DNA of 64,000 nt from Pyxicephalus adspersus (taxonomy: Eukaryota; Chordata; Amphibia; Anura; Pyxicephalidae): positions 61,650,597-61,714,596 of the forward strand of contig NC_092860.1 of assembly GCF_032062135.1 (NCBI RefSeq). Reading direction: 5' to 3'. The notes beneath the pieces are model-generated. The model saw only the letters and a list, made by a program, of their open reading frames with translations, had not been told where the DNA came from and searched no databases. The translations under genes were made by a program, and so were the position numbers. Numbering within the stretch: the first letter of the stretch is position 1; each line of letters opens with the position of its first letter. Shown piece by piece: positions 12,001 through 24,428 of this stretch.

Positions 12001-13850
12001 ATTTCTCGAAACTGTTATTATTTCTCTCACCTCTATCTCTGATGTGCGATATCTCATACCTTTGTTTAGACATGAGTTGACATCATTACGATTTTAGGTA
12101 TTGTCTACGTCCATTGTAACAGTATAATTCATTGTGACACAAATAAGAACAAAATGAAAAATATCTAAAATTTTACTTTTATAAATAATGCTAATTTGTA
12201 TTTGTTATCGATACTGTATATCTACACAACACAATTATGCATTGCATATAACACCTCCTTGAGATAAAAGAATTATTCATTTATGATATCTATGGACTTA
12301 GGAATTCACTAGCTTCGATTTATATATTAATGTATACTGGTAACTAAAACTAATATGGTACCCAATTTTGACATGTCATAGATGTAGTTGTATACTTGCC
12401 TATTTATCACCTTTAAACCATTCTAATGTAACAGGTATTATGTGTATGTACAGTGTTATTTTTTTAATCTATTTTTTTTAAACGCAGTTTGTGTAATGAG
12501 TATATATAGTATGGGTCCCATTCTATTTCAGCTTGACTTACTTTGTATATACCTATCCAACTAACTCATATATATTTTTTGTCATTATTAATTTGTTTTA
12601 TTTATTATTTACATTGTTAACACCTCTAATACCACATCTTTTTTTCATTAAAATTTAGACATACATATATATACATTTAATCCATTTAAACAACTTTTTC
12701 TAATTCATTTTATAATTTGAGGATAAACATTTTTGCTTTTTTATGTTTTATTTTTTTTAATATATAGTTTTTCACATAAAAATTGCCTCCCCTACTAATG
12801 CCCTACGGGGGACAGGGGCACCCCATAGTGGGTTCTATAAAGGACCCGGTATCTCCTTTTTAGGGAGAGCCAGTTCATCCTTTCCTACCCTCTGTTTGAT
12901 CAACCGTGCTGGGCTGATCAGGACCCGCTGATTCGGAGCTCTGCCTCTGTTGCTATAGTGGGTGAAGGCATCAGAGGTTTGACGTCACCATTAGGGCCTG
13001 CCCAGCAGTAGCCAGGTTCTACACTAGCATCACTATCTTATTATTCATATATGCGATCGCGCACGAGCCGGGCCCGTGCTCATGTCTATTTATAATTATT
13101 TTATTTTTTTATTTATTTTTTTCTCAATCCCAAACTTTGTTCACCCACTCACAAACAAACGGAAGTAGCCTCTTTCAAATAGTAGCATAAATCAACAAGA
13201 TAGGCATGGTAATTCACACATGTGCAGTATACTCATTTCTAACCCATTTAAGGATGAGCAGCTGGCAGCCTGAGTCCTGGTTTGGACAGCTGCCACCAGT
13301 TTTTATTCCCCCCATACCTCCTCACACAACAGAAAGTAATGATTTTACTAGGGCACCTAAGCATAAAGTTTCTATTTCATTTTCTAAAGATATTTAATTT
13401 TTCCTTTGTCCTAGACGATTCTTCCTTATACTCGGAAGCACCTCTCAATTAATCCATAAGATCTTCTTTGGAATACCCTTCCCTATTTTTGATAGTATTC
13501 CTTACACTGCTTACAAGATCCAACACATCTTCTGAGGTATGTTTTTTATCTAACTTCATTATTATACTTGATTAATAATATCATATTTGATCATTACTTG
13601 AAACTTTAAAACAAAACCATTCCCAACATTATTTTCTCATTGATCTATCATAGGTTGAAGATATATAAAAAAAATAAAACCGCAGTCAGTGTACATATTT
13701 AAATCGTAGGTACGCCATTTTGTGGATTAAATGTATATTACATAATTAGGATATATTCTGTGATGCTACAAAAAATATAGATAAAAGAACTTTATTTTTT
13801 TTTTTAAATATATTTCTAGATACCTCCATCAACTAGAACTGGATTAATTA
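12001..13850 (+). repeat. Penelope 3' non-coding region / terminal-repeat sequence
   Basis: There is no ORF. The first half is very AT-rich. About 12780-13090 is GC-richer with 'ctacgggggacaggggcacc'. Near 13235-13310 a block containing 'cccatttaaggatgagcag' matches the right arm near 19765-19820 in the same orientation. The element therefore carries part of its terminal repeat directly downstream of the coding region as well. Confidence 0.6.
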
Positions 13851-14826
13851 ATATTTATTGCTTTATTAAGATAGCAATCCAAGTAAAAATTATATTTCCT
13901 AAATATTTTCGTTATCTTTATCCCAATACAATAAAAATTACAGATGAGCGAATTTCTCAAAAATTTAATTCGGCCCGTCCCCGCGAATTTTTCGAAAATA
14001 TTTGCTTCGATCCGAATTTATTTGCTGTGAATCGCGTTAAAAAACATCTATTTCCGGCCTGCAGAGAGCCTTGATAGTGGTGTAGAACACTGTGCCTTGC
14101 GGTAACAAGCTTAGGGAGTCTGCTGTGGTAGAGAAATAATACTGTGAGTCAGTATGACATGCAGATGACAGGCGTCGCTATTAGAATCACTGCACACTTC
14201 ACTTATTTGGGCAGTCACGGGGCCACAACTGACCAAAAAACTCAAGTATGAACTCAGCACCACAGGTCCATGTTAGCGTCAAGAAGAAGCGCACTCCTTC
14301 AGCTGATTCCACATAGATGTCTAGACCTGTTCTATTAACGGCTTATACAAGTAGAGCCCCCCCCCCCCCCCGACAGAGTGGAGAGGGTGTCAGCAGTAAG
14401 TTAGTGTTGACGTCACTGAATATTTTGCCCTTCCTCTTATGCGTCAGAACAATACCCCAGAAAAAAGTATCCTGTCTGTGGAGCATGTGCCTTCACTCAG
14501 TCAGCATGTGCTCAATAATCCATCAGTATTGCTAATGCCAAAAAAAACAGGAGTGGATCCAAAATAGAGATGACACGTGAATGGAATATTTGCAAGTCTT
14601 CTGTGTTTTGTACCCACTCCTGCTTTTGGCTACCAAATCATAAGCCAATTCTGATAGGACCATACAGGCCTTACAGCTGCTACACAGACAGGATCCGTTG
14701 TGCATCTCCTTTGTCCTTCCTTCTGACAGATCAGAAGAAGGGTTAAATAAATAGTGATGTCATCCAGGCTAAAAAGGCAAAATAGTGGTCCAGTCATGGA
14801 GTGGGGAGGGTGGGAGAACAGCTTGA

Positions 14827-15222
14827 GAAGTCCACACAGTGGCACAATGACATAATGGTGAGGTGGAAGCAGCATGAGGAGACCACAGAGTAGCCCAATT
14901 ACAGAGTGTGGAGTTGGCGACATTATCAGGAGGCTACAGAGTGGCACAATGACAGACTGTGGAGGTGGCGGCAGCAGCAGCATCAGGCGGAGGCCACAGA
15001 GTGGCACAATGACAGTGTGGAGGTGGCAGCAGAATCAGGAGGCCACAGAGTGGCACAATGACCGAGTGTGGAAGTGGCAGCAGCATGAGGAAGCCACAGA
15101 GTGGAACAATGACATAGTGTGGAGGTGGCAGCAGCATGAGGAAGCCACAGAGTGGCACAAGGACAAAGTCTGGAGGTGGCGGCAGCAGCAGCATTAGGAG
15201 GATACCAGAGTGGCAAGGTGAA
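14827..15222. repeat. Minisatellite of about 52 bp inside the hAT element
   Basis: Eight degenerate tandem units of about 51-57 bp, each containing 'ccacagagtggcacaatgac' and a following 'gtggaggtggcagcagcat' type block. The array lies between the transposase C-terminus and the left terminal repeat. Open frames over it on both strands are by-products of the repeat. Confidence 0.9.
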
Positions 15223-15413
15223 AGTGTGGGGCGGTGGGTGGCAATACCAGTACACGCTGACGAAGGTGGGTGAAGGTAGGAGCACTTGGCATCTGATGTG
15301 TGGACTCAGGAGGGTAGCAGCATCAGAGTAGTAGCTGAGGCAGGTAGCCAGAAGAAACGGGTCTCTTTTATGAAGGTTAGGGTAAGGCGGTATGGATCAT
15401 CTAATCAGATGCA

Positions 15414-17896
15414 TCATGCATTGGTGGGTGGAAATACTGCCAGATCCACGCCTGATTCATCTTGACAAAGGTCAGTCTCCCCACATTTTGGGTGAACAGG
15501 CAAGTTCTTCTTGGGGTAACTATGCACTAAACACCTGCTCTGATGCCACAGTACTGCACTAAACACCTGCTCTGATGCCACAGTACTGGCCGGGCAGGAC
15601 AGCTTTTCCAGGGTAAACTTGGCCAGTTGCAGCCACAAATCCAGTTTGGCTGCCCAGTAGTCCAGCGGATCTTCAATGACGGCTGGCAGGGTGCACCACC
15701 TGCTGGTTCAGATTCTGCGCTATGTCTAGCTGCTGGTGAGTAGTTTCTTCACTATGCGGGTGAAGAAAGCTGCTCATCAGCTAATCTAGACTCAGGCTGC
15801 TGCTGATGGAGCTGGTAGTGCTCCTGCCACCACACCCCTCCCCAGCAGCAATGGCAAAGGAACGTGTGCCTCCCCGGTCAGACCTGCGAGAGGATGGCTC
15901 AAGGAGGGTGTGCTTTGCGGTGTACGAGTGCTGAAGTGCATGCAAAGTGGGTTGGGTGGAAGACTTCAGGAACCGCTTGACAACCAGTATAAACACGTGT
16001 GCCATGCACGGCGCATGGGTCAGCCTTCCTTGACGCAGCGCCGACACAATGTTCTGCCCGTTGTCGGTCACCATGATTCTGTTTTTGAGTTGTCGTGGAG
16101 AAAGCCAGGATTTGATTTCTTGATGAATCACACAGGGCAGTTCCTCCGCTGTGTGACTCCGTTCGCCCAGGCAAGCCAGGTGCAGAACAGTGTGACACCG
16201 CCGTGCCCTGCACATGTGGTATGCTGGAGGGGCACTGTGAATTGTCCCTGCAGTGGAGGCTGAGGACACGGTGGAGGATGAGGAGGCAGAGGCAGATGTC
16301 GCAGGACCAGCGGCGTGGGAACGTGGAGGCGGAAGCGGTGTCACCTGGCCAAGTTGCTGGTGTGGCTGTGCAGGAACCGCATTCACCCAGTGGGCCGTAA
16401 AAGACATGTATTGTCCCTGACCGAAGTTACAGCTCCACACGTCGGCGGTGCCGTGGACTTTGGCAGACACCGACAGGCTCAAGAACTGGCCCACCTTCTG
16501 TTCTACATATTTGTATATTTGGTACTGCCTTTTTCGCAAATAAATGATGGCTTGGGACTCTCCACCTTGGCTCGGCACAAGCCATTCGTTCTCTGAAAGG
16601 TGCAGTGTCCACCACTTGGAAAGGGAGGGACTGCAGCACCAGCAACTTGGACAGGAGCACATTCAGCCTCTGCGCCATTGGATGAGTGCACGCATACTGT
16701 TGTCTCTTGGCAATCGCTTCGTGATCGATTGGTGACGGAATGACTGACGAGGAGTAGGAGGAGCAGGAGCATCTGGACCAGCAGAACATGGAAATGACAT
16801 ACAGCTCCCTTCAGCTGAGGTGGTGGAGCCTTGACTGCCTGAAACCCGGTTTGTGCCACTGGGTGACGCAGTGGTTGCTGCAGCAGGCTGGACCACCACA
16901 TCAGAGCCACAGTTCTCCCAGGCCACTTTATGCCCACATATTCTACATATGGCCATGTTAACCTCCTCCGGCGGCTTAACAAAAAATGCCACACTGCCGA
17001 GTAGGTGATTTTTCCCCCAACACTCCGCACTGACTGACTGCTACTGCTGCTGCCTCCGTGAACCCCTGCACCACTACTTCCTGGGCAGATAGGCTGGTGC
17101 AAAGCAGGTGGTCTACCCCGGGCACATTTGGCTCCCGACCTTCCACTCCTGCCACCCTGCTGACTCCCAGCCATGCTACCACCTTGCTGGCTCAGCCGCT
17201 GCCTCACGGGCAAGCTGCCACCCTCTTCTCCTAATGATGATGAACCCCCTTCTTCACCTGGCTCCCAAGTGCAATCGGCTCCATCATCATCGAGTAGTGT
17301 CTGCATGTCACTGATGTCCTCCTCAACGGTCTCTAGGTCAGGAGCCTGACCGCTCGCAACACCATCTCCCACGCCACTCTCCTCATCACTACTTGCCCGC
17401 CTAGCGGAGGAAGCGGCGGATGTCTCCTCCAGATCTTGGCTGGGCAGTAGCTGCTGACTGTCCTCTACTAGCTCGTCCTCGCTGTATAGTGAAGCTGAGC
17501 CCACAGCATACAATACTTCTGTGGCTGAGGGAACAGGACAGCAAAGGACAGAGGCAGGTTGAGAACAGGTGAGGAAACAGGGCCTGCTCCCGGGCCATGC
17601 CAACTAAGGGTTGTATATGACGAACCCACCGACTGTTGGCTGGGGGTGTCTGATGACACTTGGGATGAAGTGGATGACCGAGTTAACCAATCAAGAACCG
17701 CTGGGTTGCTGGTCAAGACACGACCTCTAGATGACAGCAGGAGCTCAGGACTCTCGCTGCGACTCCTGCTGACACACCCCCTTACTCTGCTGCGACCTCT
17801 GCCTGCGCAAGAAACATTTAGGCCTCTGCCACTCCTCTGTGCATGGCCTGGCACTTCTCTGTCTGACATACTTTTAGCTGAACTAAATAAATTCAA
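15414..17896 (-). pseudogene. hAT transposase with BED-type zinc finger, frameshifted
   Basis: Reading on the minus strand from about 17867, the N-terminus is Ser/Arg-rich and then acidic (17468-17896, shifting to the frame ending at 16503). A BED-like finger follows near 17000-16920: 'SAVWHF', shift, then 'MAICRICGHKVAW'. The core at 15781-16662 contains 'GTADVWSC', 'MSFTAHWV' and the 'VTDNGQNIVSAL..' to 'CMAHVFILVV' block that marks hAT catalytic domains. The C-terminal dimerisation motif 'KLSCPASTVASEQVFSA' lies in 15414-15638, in another frame. At least three frameshifts separate these parts, so no full-length protein can be made. This is the ZBED-like branch of hAT transposases. Confidence 0.88.
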
Positions 17897-18924
17897 AGCA
17901 AATTAAAACACCCCTAAAAGCAACGAATATATTTTTTTTTTGTACAGAAATAGGCCACTAAATGCTTATACCACAAATAACTGCAACAGTGAACTGCTTA
18001 TGTATTTTTCTTTTTGTACTCAAATACGTCACTAAACGCTTTCACCACATATAACTGCAGAAGTAAACTGCATATTTATTTCTCTTTTTCCACAGATATA
18101 AGCCACTAAAGGCTTTTCAACATTGCACTTGCACCCCAATAACAAGAACAAATTGCTGGAATGACAGAGCTGTATAATGGCTATTTGGATCTCCAAATAA
18201 TCTTTCCCTGCACTTGTAAATCGCTTTTCTAGCACTGTCCCTAGCGCCTTCTGACGTCTTTCCCTGCACTAAGATGCTGTGAAAGGATTCCTCCCTATCC
18301 TTTCCCTGCACTTATAAATCGTTTTTTCAGTTTTTTTTTCTCACATAGGTTTTTGCTATCAATCTCCCTAGCGCCTGCAGACATCTCTCTCTGCACTCAG
18401 AACGCTGTAAAATGTCCTAATCCAAGATGGCTGAGGCTATTTATAGGGTGACATCACAGGGCTGGCTGGCTTCTGATTGGCTGCATGCATGGCATTATGG
18501 GTCATCCGGCCTTCCCAGAATTCCTTGCCCCATGTGCTCACACGTGTAGCCGCCATTTTAGGAAAAATTGTGATTTGTTGCCACGAATCGCAAGGAAATT
18601 CGCATTCGTTGCAAATCGAATTTCAGGAAAAATTCAGATCGAATTCCACTTCGTCAGCTTCGATTCACTCATCTCTAATTAAAATATTTATTTACACTTG
18701 CGATTATTTTTCATATGAAATTGTAGAATCTCCAGACAAGTCATTTTTGTGACATTTTCTGGGTTGAATGTACTCTTCTACCTTCTTCTCGTGAGGTCAA
18801 TATACCAAGTAAGTCAAGACTATTTAGATGAATCTGCTTTTTTCAAAGTTGTCAAAATTGTAAGAATACTGTGGAAATTCTATACTATACTATCATTAAT
18901 GTAATTTCTAGGGTCTCAGCACTC

Positions 18925-18952
18925 CTGAGGAAGCCCGGTTAAGGCGAAACGC
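18925..18952 (+). other. Hammerhead-ribozyme-like hairpin motif 4
   Basis: CTGAGGAA, GCC-loop-GGC, GAAACGC. The expected GTC cleavage triplet is not present after GAAACGC, so this copy would be inactive. Inverted partner of 9173-9206. Confidence 0.45.
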
Positions 18953-20519
18953 TTGTATTTCTTTGTGATGCTTCAATATTCTTGCACTGCCAGTATGGCA
19001 GCTAATAATGACTAATAATTGCGTTTAATAATTCTGCACTGCCTATATTTAAAAAGTGATATTTTATAACATTCACTTATTATCTGTGTATATCATTTGT
19101 GTTACTATAGGAATTAACTACAATGTATACCCATTTATTTACACCTATTGGCCCAATATGTAATTTGTCTTTACATTGTATACTGTATATTGTTTTAATG
19201 TATGTGCAAATCTGATTTATCCATATACATCTATATGTCATATCAACTCTCCACTTTTATTGCTGAAACTCCTTGCCTGTTACCACTTATTTATCATATT
19301 TATTGACATTCTAATCATCGGGTCATTATTACTCAGTATCAATTTTTGAACATGCTATCCATCGTTTATTTCTCTTTTTGTTTTTAGATTTCCCATATGT
19401 TAGAAATTACCTCCATATATAATTTCCTATAAGATATTAATATTTTAATTCAGACCAAAAGATCTCCCCTTTTCCATGCCATGAGTAAGAGCAAATTACA
19501 GAAGACAGCGATATCTCAGATCACTCCACTATATCTCCCCCTGCCTATCAACTAAGCAAGCTTAAACCGCAGGAAACACATAGGAAACTAAGGGCGTAAA
19601 TAGCTGCCCTATTCAAGTACCACATAAAGAGCGTAAGTCAGTCCATCTCCTCCCCACAGGCGCATTCAGAAAAGATAGGGCAGAAGTATCTCCGCTGTAA
19701 GCATAGACCGGTACACTGCGCATGCGCAGCTTCTGATGCATGCGTAGTACCCGGCTCTCATTAACCCATTTAAGGATGAACAGCAGGCAGCTCTGTCCCC
19801 CTTTGGACAGCTGTCTGTGGTTCACCACTATACCACAACGATTCAGTAAGTACTTTTATCACATCCAAAACACTCTGGGAATGATACTATCATCCTAAAC
19901 AACTATCTCTTATTTGCCATATTTTTTCCTATAGTAATACAAACGCACTAGACCACTAACACAGGATACCAAGGTAGATTTTACCATATATAGATACTTT
20001 TTTATACATACCCCACTCAATACATTATACTTTATCAGTAATGTTACTAATAAAAATTAATTCTTCCTATTCCCAAATATCACCAGGTAACACAATTTTG
20101 GTGCTATCTTGTGGCCATTTTTGTTATTACAACAAAATGTATCTAGAATATATTCTCAGCAAATCTCTAAAAAAAAACATCTTTTTATAGATGGTGTATC
20201 TCTGATTACTTACCTTCCTACCAAGCCTATTTCCTTAGTTTACAATTTTTTTTTGCATTCCATATGAATAGAAGCAGCATCTACATTACATGTAAATACC
20301 TGGTATTGCCTCCCTTGATATCCAGTTAATAATATGTCTGTCCAATCAAAAACCAACTATTGATTATTGGATAACCGCATATAAACATATACTCCCTGTT
20401 TTTAAGTACCCACCACCTTTTCACTGACCTCCTTTGAAGTAATTTCCTCTCCATCAATAAACTCCATGCAAGATCCAAATAAGCACCATTTGGGTTCACA
20501 TACTATGTTCTAACACTAA

Positions 20520-20850
20520 AGCTGCGTACACACCTGCAATTTGTGTCGTTGGAAAGGATCTTTCACGATCCTTTCCAACGACAAGGGAGTGCACGATGCA
20601 TGAACGGTGCTGTACATACAGCACCGTTCATGCTCTATGGAGAGGGGAGGGGGAGAGCGACGGAGCGGCACCCTGCTGCGCGCTCCCCCCTTCCCTTTCA
20701 TTAGGATCAGTTGTCGTCCATCGTCTGTGGATCCGGCAGGACGGTCTTTCGGACGTTGGACGACAACGACTGTACACACGGCAGATTTTCGCCCAATAAT
20801 TGGCCGATGCCGATTATCGGGCGATAAAAATCTGACGTGTGTACGTAGCT
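20520..20850. mobile_element. Harbinger-type MITE A (331 bp)
   Basis: The ends are AGCTGCGTACACAC and, read inward from the right, AGCTACGTACACAC. Flanks are TAA (20517-20519) and TTA (20851-20853), consistent with a 3-bp TWA-type target site. The left arm of the giant inverted repeat gives the empty site near 6168-6178. A second long inverted repeat surrounds the core ('cgatcctttccaacgac'). There is no protein. Confidence 0.8.
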
Positions 20851-21093
20851 TTACTCACGCTTTTTTCTCCCCAAATGCAGCACGTCCAAATTGATACTGG
20901 TTTTATTATCAGAGTACTCTCAAAAAGCAATTTCGTATCAGATGCCCTTTAGGCAGTAAAAAGTCTCAGCAACATCACCAGGTAAACCTTGTTATATATT
21001 AAATCTAGCAATGCTGGTATACTATGGTTTTGTTTGCTTATATTGATTGTTAATACTGTATATCATTATATTCTCAAAGGTCTCCCCTTAGCC

Positions 21094-21126
21094 CTGAGGA
21101 AGCACTGTGGGGTGAAACGCGTCAGG
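21094..21126 (+). other. Hammerhead-ribozyme-like hairpin motif 5
   Basis: CTGAGGAAGC, a degraded stem, then GGTGAAACGCGTC. Partner of the motif at 5890-5922. The GAAACGCGTC end is intact but stem II is poorly paired. Confidence 0.45.
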
Positions 21127-21360
21127 TTGGAAACCTAACTGCTACTGCAAATTCAGTATGATCGAGCACTACATTGGTACTTTAGAATTTTAAATTAGTG
21201 TACCTATGTTAGCCTAGGGTTAACTAAGGAGACTTTTGTTCCAAGTTTTAAATGTCTCAATTTAATAAAATTTAGTGATTTTAATGAAATACCTTGCCCT
21301 TCAAAAGCCTGTAGTTTTCTCTTTCTTCCCTATACACAGTAAACAATTTACTTGATTTTG

Positions 21361-21812
21361 GCAAGGTGAGCTCAGTTGCTTCCATTTACTGTAAATAAAG
21401 AAACCAAAAAAGAAACAGTAGGGAAAAGAAAAAAATTGGTTGCTTGTTTCCATTTGTGTGAGCAGAAGGCAACCGGTGACTTGGGCATCAAAGTAGGTTC
21501 TCATTCAAAGAGCATGGAAATGAAGGCAACAACTCTTTTCTCCCATGGAAGGGATACCACTGATACCTCAGACAGAGGTGGTCTTTTGGCTGCTTTGTAT
21601 TCTAGGTGATATAGGGCCTTCACAACACAGTGAATGCACAGTATCATCACCATCCCTACGTTGTGCAGCCCATTGTCACCCCAAACCGCGTTGTTCTGTC
21701 CCCACCACCACCATTCTAGTTGTCACCCCTATCTGTGGAGCCTGTTGTCGTCGGACAAGACAAGTTCATGTCCCTAGGTACAATGCACGTTACTAGTAAG
21801 CCAAATAAATCA
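21361..21812. other. No recognisable feature
   Basis: The short open frames here match nothing I recognise and there are no clear repeats, so this is treated as non-coding sequence between repeats. Confidence 0.5.
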
Positions 21813-22760
21813 CTAATTACATGAGGTAAGATGGGCTAATTCACGTCCACAGGGTGGAAGCCTAACTTGGGGGCAGGGGAAAGGGAGTGTATCCCAAAAA
21901 TCCGAAATGAACAATAAAATCAGAAGATATGGATCGTTAATAAAGTTTCTTAAGTGGATGAAGAAGTGCCAGGAGCTGTCGACAGAAAGGTAGGAGATGG
22001 AGGTGGTTGCGTTGCTGGGGAAGAAGATGGGACCTGAGAACGTCAGTATGGAGTAGGCATCACAGAGGGCCAATCTGGGAGCACAAATGGAGGTAAGTGC
22101 AGATCTTCAAGAAGATATCTCATGATGTCCTCTTTAGTGCAGGAGAAATGAATTCTACAAATGACATCTCTTGGATGTTGGGCGTCCTTACTACATGGGC
22201 CCAGGGTCCTGTGTACACAGTCAATTTCTAAATCCACATCCAATGGTACATTCAGTAACTTGGCAAAAATAGTGTTTACTCCAGAGGCTAATTCTGAATT
22301 AGAAACCGAATCTGGTAGCCCCCTGATACGAATGTTGTTCTGGCGGTTGTGGTTTTCTATATCATCATGTAACAAAAAGAGCAATGCAATTTGCGCTTCA
22401 TGGCGCTCCAATATTTCACCATGGGAGGACACCTGAATAGTAAGCTAAGCACAGGTAGATTGAAGTATGGTGCTGGTCACCTGCTGCAAGGAATTTTGAA
22501 TAGCTTGAAATTCAGCTTTACAGCTAGCCTCCAAACCCCCAATACTGGAGCTTAAATCTTGCTTAGTGGGGAGAGCCCTTAAGTTAGCTTTCCAGTCCCA
22601 TACCTCTTCATCAGCATGTAATGGGGAACTGGAAATGGAGACCATGAGGCAGGGGCTTTTAATGGGAGATTCAGGGGGTCCTTGAGCGGAAAAAGAGGAG
22701 GAATTCTCAAAACAGACAACATACGGTCAAAGGAACTCTCCATGTAGGTGAAACAGGCCA
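21813..22760 (-). pseudogene. L1 ORF1 relic (RNA-binding protein)
   Basis: On the minus strand from about 22755: 'RMACFTYMESSFDRML', then 'LPTKQDLSSSIGGLEAS' in a coiled-coil-like stretch (22445-22645). After a frame break comes the RRM region 'NNIRIRGLPDSVSNSEL' with 'RDVICRIHF' further on (22043-22432). L1 ORF1 proteins form trimeric RNA-binding chaperones. Only ORF1 is present and it is broken by at least two frame changes and a missing C-terminal end. The Tc1 copy starts directly next to its 5' side. Confidence 0.85.
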
Positions 22761-23795
22761 TCCTTAAGCTGCAAAAAAAGAAAAAAAAACCCATCCGAGA
22801 AATTGCTACAATATTAGGAGTGGCAAAATCTACAGTTTGGTACCTCATGAGAAAGAAACAAAGCACTGGTGAACACAGCAACGCTAAAAGACCTGGGCCG
22901 TCCACAGAAGACAAAAGTGGTGGATGATCGGAGAATCATTTCCATGGTGAAAAGAGACACCCCTTCACAACAGCCAATCAAATGAACAACACTCTCCAGG
23001 AAGTAGGTGTATCGATATCCATGTCTACCATAAATAGAAGACTGCATGAAAGTAAATACAGAGGGTGCACTGCAAGGTGCAATCAACTCATAAGCCTCAA
23101 GAATAGAAAGGCTAGATTGGACTTTGCTCAAAAACATCTAATAAAAGCCAGCACTGTTCTGGAAAAACATTCTTTGGATGAATTCGGAAGTGTTCAGAGA
23201 CATACTATCTGCTCAAATCCAGCTAAATGCAGTCAAACTTATTGGGAGCCGTTTCAAAATACAGATGGACAATGACCCAAAACATACAGCCAAAGCAACC
23301 CAGGAGTTTATTAAAGCAAATAAGTGGAACATTCTTGAATGGCCAAGTCAGTCACCTGATCTGAACCCAATTGAGCATGCATTTCACTTGTTGAAGACTA
23401 AACTTCGGACAGAAAGCCCCACAAACAGCAACTGAAAGGCCTGGCAGAGCATTCAAAAGGAGGAAACCCAGCATCTGGTGATGTCCATGAGTTCAAGACT
23501 ACAGGCTGTCAGCAAGCAAAGGGTTTTCAACCAAGTAGAAATGAACATTTTATTTTCAGCTTTTTAATTTGTCCAATAACTTTTGAGCCCCTGAAATTAA
23601 GTGATTGTGTTAAAAAAGGCTTTAGTTCCTCACAAAGTATTGCAATCTTTTTGTTCAACCCACTGAATTAAAGCTCAAAGTCTTTGGTTCAACTACATCC
23701 GAGTTGTTTTATTCAAAATCAATTGTGGTAATGTGCAGAACCAAAATTAGAAAAAAAATTGTCTCTGTTCAAATATTTATGGACCTAACTGTGTA
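22760..23795 (+). pseudogene. Tc1/mariner transposase relic with internal deletion
   Basis: The helix-turn-helix region reads 'PIREIATILGVAKSTVWYL' (about 22790-22846), followed by 'NNTLQEVGVSISMSTI' and 'NRKARLDFAQKHL' (22982-23140). The catalytic core then lacks the segment with the first Asp (WTDE-type): sequence jumps near 23165 to 'MNSEVFRDILSAQ' in another frame. Next come 'MDNDPKHTAKATQEF' (second Asp) and 'SQSPDLNPIEHAFHLL' (the Glu). The 3' end contains 'aaatatttatggacctaac' before TA at about 23795, a Tc1-type terminal repeat. The left terminal repeat is missing. Inactive. Confidence 0.9.
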
Positions 23796-23839
23796 TACCT
23801 TTTTAAACTATACATGATAAAGCAAACTCGCGGAGATAA

Positions 23840-24117
23840 GCTGATCAGTCACCAGTGAAGGGAGAATTGGAATAGTTCAGGGGAGAGTTATGGATAAATC
23901 TAAAAAGTTTACAATGATACACACAAGTACAGTAGTATATGTACTGAAACACAAAAGGATTTGGCAAACCCTGTTGGTAAATGCAGCAGGTTTAAAGAGA
24001 CTGTTCACTAAAGCTAGAAGTCTGGCAAGTAAATGAGAGGAGTTGGAAGTCTTAATGAATGAAAGGCACTATGACTTGGTTGGCATTGTGGAATCCTGGC
24101 AAAATGACTTTACTTCC
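23840..24117 (+). pseudogene. CR1-clade LINE copy A, 5' endonuclease part
   Basis: Broken translation gives 'NKDGLANPVGK', 'LFTKARSLASK'-like residues and 'LVGIVESWQND' (near 23995-24110). This matches the start of the apurinic-type endonuclease of CR1 ORF2. It corresponds to the minus-strand copy at 63400-63570. It is interrupted at about 24118 by a short repeat. Confidence 0.7.
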
Positions 24118-24362
24118 ACAGAGCCCTCCAATCCCTCCTTGATTGGGTCCCACTTTGTCCTGTAATCCGCCTTTACCCTGAGGCAGCGCCCAGACACCTC
24201 AATCGTCTTCTGACTCGCTGCTCATGCGTGAGATCAACGTTTTTTTCCCTATTGCAGAATGGTACGTATCCCAGGCAGCTCTGTGTTCCCATTTAGTCTT
24301 TACTGTCAAAGAAGGTAAAAAGGTAAAAATTATCTACCTTCTTATGCAAAGTGAACATTTGG
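24118..24362. repeat. Short dispersed repeat inserted in CR1 copy A
   Basis: It contains 'gggtcccactttgtcctg' and 'gtatcccaggcagctctg'. Related sequence lies at about 38340-38640, 59870-60110 and 60690-60895 (shared 'cccaggaggctctgcg'-type block and 'cccac.ttgtcc'). CR1 reading resumes at 24363. Confidence 0.5.
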
Positions 24363-24428
24363 TGATAGATCAGCTTTAAATATTGGAGTCTGCTATAGGC
24401 CATCCAGTGCTAAAGAGGAGCTAAATAA
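24363..24428 (+). pseudogene. CR1 copy A, short endonuclease segment
   Basis: 'ctgctataggccatccagtg' matches the CR1 endonuclease segment at 63245-63270 (minus), where it encodes 'VCYRPPGAKEE'. It is cut by the CACTGGGG element at 24429. Confidence 0.75.

Larger units (their letters stand above)
13939..18677 (-). mobile_element. hAT DNA transposon, 4.7 kb
   Basis: The terminal inverted repeats are TACAGATGAGCGAA (left) and, read inward from the right, TAGAGATGAGTGAA. They are flanked by an imperfect 8-bp target duplication, ATAAAAAT (13931-13938) and ATTAAAAT (18678-18685), one mismatch, as expected for hAT. It interrupts the right arm of the giant inverted repeat at a point where the left arm is continuous. 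The transposase is on the minus strand at about 17900-15400. The 3' part contains a minisatellite (14827-15222), and a C run lies at about 14340-14355. Both ends contain CpG-rich promoter-like sequence. Confidence 0.88.
13850..21360. repeat. Right arm of giant inverted repeat (split by hAT and MITE)
   Basis: This is the reverse complement of 5650-9545 once two insertions are removed: a hAT element (13939-18677) and a Harbinger-type MITE (20520-20850). Arm-only sequence includes 'cgcatgcgcagcttctgatg' near 19718 and two hammerhead-like hairpins. Outer similarity fades near 21350. With the Penelope element between the arms, the layout is inverted terminal repeat, pol, direct terminal repeat. 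Confidence 0.85.

Noticed and set aside
14827..15222. CRISPR-like array.
   Set aside because: The units are contiguous and degenerate, without unique spacers, and this is eukaryotic DNA.
14630..15285. Overlapping open frames on both strands rich in Pro/Leu or Ser/Arg/Gln.
   Set aside because: They are translations of the 52-bp minisatellite inside the hAT element.
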